Below are positions 59,014-64,000 of a stretch of 64,000 nt of DNA, one piece after another. A model generated the notes under the pieces. That model made no database searches, was not told where the DNA came from, and saw only the letters and a list, made by a program, of their open reading frames with translations. Source of the DNA: Betaproteobacteria bacterium (lineage in GTDB: Bacteria; Pseudomonadota; Gammaproteobacteria; Burkholderiales; SG8-41); contig JACPTK010000123.1 of NCBI GenBank assembly GCA_016192825.1, forward strand, positions 1 through 64,000, given 5' to 3'. The translations under genes were made by a program, and so were the position numbers. The first letter of the stretch is position 1. Every line of letters begins with the position of its first letter.

Positions 59014-60153
59014 ATGCACGCAGCCAACAACCCTCATCGGGGCGAAAAACAGCGCGTTGCGACAGGGATTGCCGTGCGTGGACCCGCGCTCGTAACCGTA
59101 GCACAACTGCCCGAGTTTGACGAGATTATCGACGTCCGTTCCGAGGACGAATTCGCCGAAGATCACGTCCCTGGCGCAATCAACTGCCCCGTGCTCGACA
59201 ACGACGAGCGCGCCCGTGTCGGCACGATCTACAAGCAGCAATCCCCGTTCGAAGCCAAGAAAATCGGGGCGGCGTTGGTCAGCGCCAACATCGCGCGGCA
59301 CCTGCAGCAACGCTTCCTCGGACGGCCGCGCGAATGGCGCCCGCTGGTCTATTGCTGGCGCGGCGGCAGCCGCAGCGACGCCTTCGCCCACGTGCTGCAT
59401 CAGGTCGGGTGGCACGCAGCCCGTCTGGATGGCGGCTACCGCGCCTACCGCCGTGCCGTCGTGGCGCAGATGGCCGAACTGCCCCGGCGGTTTCGCTGGC
59501 GCGTGGTCTGCGGACTCACCGGCACCGGGAAAAGCCGCCTGTTGCGAGCGCTGCGGGAGGCGGGCGGGCAGACGCTCGATCTCGAGGCGCTAGCCGCGCA
59601 CCGCGGGTCGGTCCTGGGAGATCTCCCCGGCTCACCGCAGCCCTCCCAAAAGCTGTTCGAAAGCCGGATCTGGTCCGCGCTCACGGGATTCAATCCGCCG
59701 CGCGAGGTCTTCGTCGAGGCGGAAAGCAAGAAGATCGGGGCGCTGCGCGTGCCGGATGCGCTGATCGAGGCGATGTGGGCAGGCGAATGCATCGTTCTCG
59801 AGGCGACCATCGGCACGCGGGTCGAGCTGCTCCAGCAGGAGTACTCCCATTTTTTCGAGCAGGTCGGGCTGCTGGGCGAGAAGCTGGCATGCCTCGCGCC
59901 GCTGCACGGGCACGCGATCATCGAGAAATGGAAGGTTCTTGCTCGTGCCGGAAGCTGGAGCGAGCTGACCTCCGATCTCCTCATTCGGCACTACGATCCC
60001 GCCTACACGCGCGCCATTGCCAAGCACTATCCCGCGCTCGGCCGCGCCCCGAGGCTCCAATTAAGCGATACGAGCGACGCGTCATTCAAGGCGCTCGCCC
60101 AGCTCTGCTTGGACCAGTCACGAGTCACGAGTCACGAGTCACGGATCCTGTGA
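59014..60153 (+). CDS. mnmH: tRNA 2-selenouridine synthase MnmH (SelU)
   Basis: A 379-residue protein with an N-terminal rhodanese domain, catalytic Cys114 in LVYCWRGGSRS, and a P-loop GLTGTGKS at 167-174. It uses SelD-made selenophosphate to change 2-thiouridine to 2-selenouridine in tRNA. It is divergent from selD with 23 bp between start codons. The last residues (RVTSHESR) are encoded by a heptamer array. Confidence 0.95.
   Translation: MHAANNPHRGEKQRVATGIAVRGPALVTVAQLPEFDEIIDVRSEDEFAEDHVPGAINCPVLDNDERARVGTIYKQQSPFEAKKIGAALVSANIARHLQQRFLGRPREWRPLVYCWRGGSRSDAFAHVLHQVGWHAARLDGGYRAYRRAVVAQMAELPRRFRWRVVCGLTGTGKSRLLRALREAGGQTLDLEALAAHRGSVLGDLPGSPQPSQKLFESRIWSALTGFNPPREVFVEAESKKIGALRVPDALIEAMWAGECIVLEATIGTRVELLQQEYSHFFEQVGLLGEKLACLAPLHGHAIIEKWKVLARAGSWSELTSDLLIRHYDPAYTRAIAKHYPALGRAPRLQLSDTSDASFKALAQLCLDQSRVTSHESRIL
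60117..60144. repeat. Heptamer array inside the 3' end of mnmH
   Basis: GTCACGA is repeated three times and followed by GTCACGG. It is coding, giving RVTSHESR at the MnmH C-terminus. The same unit in opposite orientation occurs at 25197-25224. Confidence 0.85.
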
Positions 60154-61028
60154 AGCTCGCCCTGCGAATCGAGGTTGCGACGTTGCGCGGCACGCGCGAG
60201 GCCGCGCCGCGGATCGCGGCCATGCTGAAGGAGCACCGCGCCGGCGCGACCTTCCTGTTCAGTCTCGGCCCCGACCGCACCGGCCGCGCCCTTGCCAGCC
60301 TGCCGCGCGTTCCACGGCTAAGGTGTTACGGCCCCGTCGCACTCTTGTCGGGGACGCTGCTGCCCGCAGGGGATATCGGCGTCCGCTGCGCGGATGCGAT
60401 GCGAGCGGTTCGAGCGGACGGATTCGAGGCGGGAATCCTGGCGTTCGACCGTGCCGACTGGGTGCGCCATGCGGTATACGCCAGCGAGTCCTGGACCCGC
60501 GCGGCAATGCAGCGCGCCCGCGACCGCTACCAGGAGATCTTCGGCCTGCCGGCGCTCACCCACGGCGCGCCCCGATGGTCGATGAACCGCTATGCCTATC
60601 GCTACGGCCAGCGGCTGGGATTCCGGCATTGTTCCGATACGCGCGGCACCGGTCCCTTCATTCCCGTCGTGAACGGGGAGCTTGTCGCCTGCCCGCAGCT
60701 GCCAACCACGCTCCCCACGCTGGACGAGCTGCTCGTGGGCGGCCTCAATCCGGACGAGGCGCTGAGGCGCCTGCTGGAGCTCGGCCGCAAGCCGCCGCCG
60801 GGCGGCCACGTCTACACGCTGCACGCCGAAGTCGAGGGCACGATGTTCGCGCCGGTCCTGCGCGAGTTGCTTACCGGCTGGCGCCGGCTCGGCTACGATC
60901 TCGTCTCGTTGCATGATTTCGCGTCGGGACTCGATCTTTCCCGGCTGCCGCGGCGGGTCGTCGTCGAGCAACCGGTCCCCGGGATTAGGCGCACGGTCGC
61001 GGCCGAAGGCGCGGAATTCCTCGCGTGA
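60150..61028 (+). CDS. ArnD-like polysaccharide deacetylase with lost metal site
   Basis: A 292-residue NodB-fold protein beginning with GTG that overlaps the mnmH stop (GTGA). KLALRIEVATLRGTREAAPR and HVYTLHAEVEGTMFA align with ArnD. However the catalytic DVDT is EVAT and the metal His region (LHAWDHH in ArnD) is ILAFDRA. FRHCSDTRGTGPF is conserved. The fold is likely kept but deacetylation by the usual mechanism is doubtful. Confidence 0.75.
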   Translation: MKLALRIEVATLRGTREAAPRIAAMLKEHRAGATFLFSLGPDRTGRALASLPRVPRLRCYGPVALLSGTLLPAGDIGVRCADAMRAVRADGFEAGILAFDRADWVRHAVYASESWTRAAMQRARDRYQEIFGLPALTHGAPRWSMNRYAYRYGQRLGFRHCSDTRGTGPFIPVVNGELVACPQLPTTLPTLDELLVGGLNPDEALRRLLELGRKPPPGGHVYTLHAEVEGTMFAPVLRELLTGWRRLGYDLVSLHDFASGLDLSRLPRRVVVEQPVPGIRRTVAAEGAEFLA

Positions 61029-61114
61029 CGCGGGGCGTTCCCGACTTGCACGCAGCGCCGGTTTCGTTCACCATTCGCTGCACACCTTCGCGTGACGAGG
61101 GCATAACCCGCCGA

Positions 61115-61576
61115 ATGCTAGACCAGCCCGCGCCCGATTTCGAATCGCCCGCCACCGGCGGGAAGCCGTTCCGCCTCTCCCGCGCCAAGGGCGCCCCCCT
61201 CGTCCTCTACTTCTACCCCAAAGACAACACGCCGGGCTGCACCACCGAGGGCCAGCACTTTCGCGACTTGTATCCGGAATTCCAGAAGGTCGGCTGCGCC
61301 ATTGTCGGGGTGTCGCGCGACAGCCTGAAGTCCCATGAGAACTTCAAGTCCAAGATGCGCTTTCCCTTCGAGCTGTTGTCCGACGCCGAGGAGGTCGTCT
61401 GCAAGCTCTACGGCGTCATCAAGATGAAAAACATGTACGGCAAGAAGGTGCGCGGCATCGAGCGCAGCACGTTCGCCATCGACGGCAAGGGCGTCATCCG
61501 CCGCGAATGGCGTGGCGTCAAGGTCCCGGGCCACGTGCAGGAGGTGCTGGAATTCGTCAAGACATTAAGCCGGTGA
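61115..61576 (+). CDS. bcp: Thiol peroxidase Bcp
   Basis: A 153-residue peroxiredoxin. The peroxidatic Cys42 is in NTPGCTTEGQ. The resolving Cys five residues on is replaced by Gln, so another thiol must resolve it. The ATG at 61115 gives MLDQPAPDFESPATGG. It reduces H2O2 and organic peroxides. Its TGA stop lies within the arm of an inverted repeat. Confidence 0.93.
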   Translation: MLDQPAPDFESPATGGKPFRLSRAKGAPLVLYFYPKDNTPGCTTEGQHFRDLYPEFQKVGCAIVGVSRDSLKSHENFKSKMRFPFELLSDAEEVVCKLYGVIKMKNMYGKKVRGIERSTFAIDGKGVIRREWRGVKVPGHVQEVLEFVKTLSR

Positions 61577-61642
61577 ACGGATTCCGCGAATGACCAACGA
61601 TGTCCGGCGCCGTGCCGCAGCACTTTCATCGTTCACCGGCTT
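61567..61642. repeat. Inverted repeat spanning the bcp stop codon
   Basis: Perfect 13-bp arms AAGCCGGTGAACG (61567-61579) and its complement (61630-61642), 50 nt apart. The TGA stop of bcp (61574-61576) is inside the left arm. The right arm ends 12 bp before the phoH ATG. Confidence 0.75.
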
Positions 61643-61654
61643 CATGGGAGGTTC

Positions 61655-63091
61655 ATGATCCATCGCAAGACCGAGTCCACGCCTTCATCCGTCATCGCCC
61701 GCCTTCCCGCCGCAACGCGGCTCTTCGTGCTCGACACCAACGTGTTGATGCACGACCCCACCAGCCTGTTCCGCTTCGAGGAGCACGACCTCTACGTCCC
61801 GATGGCCACCCTCGAGGAGCTCGACAACCACAAGAAAGGCATGTCCGAGGTTTCGCGCAACGCGCGCCAGGCGAGCCGCTACCTGGAGGAGATGATCGCG
61901 CACTGGGATCACAGCATCTCCGAGGGCATCGCGCTCGAAGTCCACGGCGACAGGACCGCCACCGGGCGCCTGTTCCTGCAGACCGAGGCGATCAATGGGG
62001 AACTGCCGGCGCGGCTCGCCAGCGGCAAGTCGGACAACCAGATCCTCGCGGTGGTGAAGCACCTGCAGGAGCTGCACCCCAAGCGTCAGGTGATCCTGGT
62101 GTCGAAAGACATCAACATGCGCATCAAGGCGCGCGCGCTGGGACTGGCGGCCGAGGACTACTTTAACGACAAGGTGCTGGAGGACACCGACCTCCTCTAC
62201 ACCGGCGCGCGCGCGCTGCCCGGGGATTTCTGGGACAGCCACGGCCGGGATATGGAGTCATGGCAGCAGCACGGTCATACCTATTACCGGGTGCGCGGGC
62301 CGCTCTGCCCGCAGCTCCAGGTGAACGAGTTCGTCTATCTCGAGGCGGAGCGCCCGTTCCACGCGCAGGTCACGGAGGTGAGCGGCAGGACCGCCACCCT
62401 CATGACGCTGCGCGATTACGCCAGCCAGCGCCACAACGTCTGGGGCATCACCGCGCGCAACCGGGAGCAGAATTTCGCGCTCAACATCCTGATGAATCCG
62501 CAGATCGATTTCGTGACGCTGCTCGGCCAGGCGGGCACCGGCAAGACCCTGCTCACCCTGGCCGCCGGCCTCATGCAGACGCTTGAGAACAAGACCTACA
62601 CCGAGATCATCATGACGCGGGTCACGGTGCCGGTGGGCGAGGACATCGGCTTCCTGCCGGGCACCGAGGAGGAGAAGATGAATCCCTGGATGGGCGCGCT
62701 CGAGGACAATCTCGATGTGCTCAACCGCACCGACGACGACGCCGGCGAGTGGGGCCGCGCCGCCACGCGCGACCTGATCCGATCGCGCATCAAGGTGAAG
62801 TCGCTCAACTTCATGCGCGGGCGCACCTTCATCAACAAGTACCTGATCATCGACGAGGCGCAGAACCTGACGCCCAAGCAGATGAAGACGCTGATCACCC
62901 GCGCCGGGCCCGGCGCCAAGGTGGTGTGCCTCGGCAACATCGCGCAGATCGACACGCCCTATCTCACCGAAGGCAGCTCCGGGCTCACCTACGTGGTCGA
63001 CCGCATGAAGGGCTGGTCGCACAGCGGGCACGTCACCTTGACGCGCGGCGAACGCTCGCGCCTCGCCGATCACGCTGCCGAGGCCCTTTAA
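61655..63091 (+). CDS. PIN-PhoH protein
   Basis: A 478-residue protein. An N-terminal PIN domain (Asp27 in FVLDTNVLMHDP, later DNQILAVV and SKDINMRIKA) is joined to a PhoH ATPase with Walker A GQAGTGKT and Walker B LIIDEAQNLTP. PhoH2-type proteins unwind and cut RNA. GGGAGG lies 3 nt before the ATG. Confidence 0.94.
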   Translation: MIHRKTESTPSSVIARLPAATRLFVLDTNVLMHDPTSLFRFEEHDLYVPMATLEELDNHKKGMSEVSRNARQASRYLEEMIAHWDHSISEGIALEVHGDRTATGRLFLQTEAINGELPARLASGKSDNQILAVVKHLQELHPKRQVILVSKDINMRIKARALGLAAEDYFNDKVLEDTDLLYTGARALPGDFWDSHGRDMESWQQHGHTYYRVRGPLCPQLQVNEFVYLEAERPFHAQVTEVSGRTATLMTLRDYASQRHNVWGITARNREQNFALNILMNPQIDFVTLLGQAGTGKTLLTLAAGLMQTLENKTYTEIIMTRVTVPVGEDIGFLPGTEEEKMNPWMGALEDNLDVLNRTDDDAGEWGRAATRDLIRSRIKVKSLNFMRGRTFINKYLIIDEAQNLTPKQMKTLITRAGPGAKVVCLGNIAQIDTPYLTEGSSGLTYVVDRMKGWSHSGHVTLTRGERSRLADHAAEAL

Positions 63092-63107
63092 CACCGTGAC
63101 TGGGCCG

Positions 63108-63163
63108 GATCCGCGATCCGTGATCCGTGATCCGTGATCCGTGATCCGTGATCCGTGATCCGT
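63108..63163. repeat. Heptamer array between phoH and dnaB
   Basis: GATCCGT is repeated seven times without error (63115-63163), preceded by one GATCCGC. It lies between the convergent ends of phoH and dnaB, 7 bp from the dnaB stop codon. Confidence 0.92.
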
Positions 63164-63170
63164 GATTCAG

Positions 63171-64000
63171 TTAGAAGCGTCCAGGATCGGCGTAGTTCTC
63201 GAAGCGGATGTGCTTCCCGAGGAAGGTCAGGCTGAACGGCCCGGTCGGGCCGTTGCGCTGCTTGGCGACGATGATCTCGGCGATGCCCCGCTTTTGCGTC
63301 TCCGGGTTGTAGACCTCGTCGCGGTAGATGAAAAGTATCAGGTCCGCGTCCTGCTCGATCGCCCCCGATTCGCGCAGGTCCGACATCATGGGGCGTTTGT
63401 CCTGGCGCGACTCCACGCTGCGGTTGAGCTGGGACAGCGCGATGACGGGGATGCTCAGGTCCTTGGACAGCCCTTTGAGCGAGCGCGAGATTTCGGCGAT
63501 TTCCGTGGCGCGGTTCTCCTCCCGGCCGCTCGCCGACATGAGCTGCAGGTAATCCACCACGATCAACGACAGTCCGCCGCACTGCCGGTGCAGGCGCCGG
63601 GCGCGCGAGCGCACTTCCAGCGCATTGAGTCCAGCGCTGTCATCGATGTAGAGCTGTGCCTCGTTGAGCTTGCCGACCGCCTCCACCATCCGCGGCCAGT
63701 CCTCGTCCTTGAAGGTTCCCGTGCGAAGCTCGTGCTGGTCGAACCGGCCGACGGATCCGATCATGCGCATGGCGAGCTGGGTTCCCGACATTTCCATGCT
63801 GAACACCGCGACCGCCTTCTTGAGGACCATCGTCACGTGCTCGACGATGTTCATGGCAAGGGCGGTCTTTCCCATCGACGGCCGTGCGGCGATGATGACG
63901 AGTTCCCCGCCGTGCAGGCCCGACGTCATGCGGTCCAGGTCCGTGAAACCCGTGGCCAGGCCGATCACATCGTCCTTGTTTTCCCGGTTGTAGAGCATGT
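63171..64000 (-). CDS. dnaB: Replicative DNA helicase DnaB, C-terminal part
   Basis: The gene runs off the right edge. The visible about 275 residues are the RecA-like helicase domain: Walker A ARPSMGKTA, SMEMSGTQLAMR, Walker B LIVVDYLQLM, SQLNRSVE and DLRESGAIEQDAD. The N-terminal primase-binding domain lies outside the window. It is the ring helicase of the replication fork. Confidence 0.96.
   Translation of the reverse strand, partial: MLYNRENKDDVIGLATGFTDLDRMTSGLHGGELVIIAARPSMGKTALAMNIVEHVTMVLKKAVAVFSMEMSGTQLAMRMIGSVGRFDQHELRTGTFKDEDWPRMVEAVGKLNEAQLYIDDSAGLNALEVRSRARRLHRQCGGLSLIVVDYLQLMSASGREENRATEIAEISRSLKGLSKDLSIPVIALSQLNRSVESRQDKRPMMSDLRESGAIEQDADLILFIYRDEVYNPETQKRGIAEIIVAKQRNGPTGPFSLTFLGKHIRFENYADPGRF

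Overview
The window is about 64 kb of very GC-rich bacterial DNA, densely packed with genes. The gene content suggests a proteobacterium, most likely a betaproteobacterium, living partly anaerobically: type I-E CRISPR-Cas, a TAT-exported formate dehydrogenase with DUF3305/DUF3306 neighbours, MtfA, RmuC, MnmH and a TesA/YbbA/YbbP block. The species cannot be fixed from sequence alone.

Layout. 1-9188: the leader end of a CRISPR array and a complete type I-E cas operon, all read leftward. 9.2-14.9 kb: an accessory island with a VapBC-like toxin-antitoxin pair, a WYL regulator and a broken copy of it, a SEC-C protein, a nucleotidyltransferase pair, PIN remnants and a transposase remnant. 15-25 kb: molybdenum/tungsten supply, with cofactor synthesis (moaE, moaD, mobB, moeA), a ModE-like repressor, a MolBC-type ABC importer that has lost its binding protein, a MOT1-type permease and a TupABC tungstate importer. 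25.3-27.8 kb: class I fumarase and a UbiA-family prenyltransferase. 27.9-35.9 kb: a V/A-type ATPase operon behind a perfect FNR-type box. 36-48 kb: a formate dehydrogenase operon (small TAT protein, alpha, beta, lipoprotein, cytochrome b, small anchor), its TorD-like chaperone, a polyferredoxin, DUF3305/3306 genes, and moaA, fdhD and mobA. 48-64 kb: housekeeping genes (glk, a GGDEF/EAL protein, mtfA, rmuC, an ABC exporter pair, tesA, selD, mnmH, an ArnD-like protein, bcp, phoH) and the C-terminal part of dnaB, cut by the window edge.

The Mo/W transport and cofactor genes fit the need of the formate dehydrogenase, which is of the cysteine type. selD carries an in-frame UGA read as selenocysteine and sits divergently next to mnmH, so the cell probably uses selenium for both selenoproteins and selenouridine tRNA.

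Intergenic spaces carry unusual repeats. Two 211-bp elements have three inverted-repeat pairs and CTAG ends. Single palindromes of the same family supply the TAG stop codons of moaE and the ATPase K subunit, and one of the 211-bp copies supplies that of selD. Other inverted repeats run through the stop codons of tupB, fdhD and bcp. Tandem arrays with a constant period of 7 or 8 bp but different unit sequences fill many gaps and sometimes replace the Shine-Dalgarno region of the next gene.
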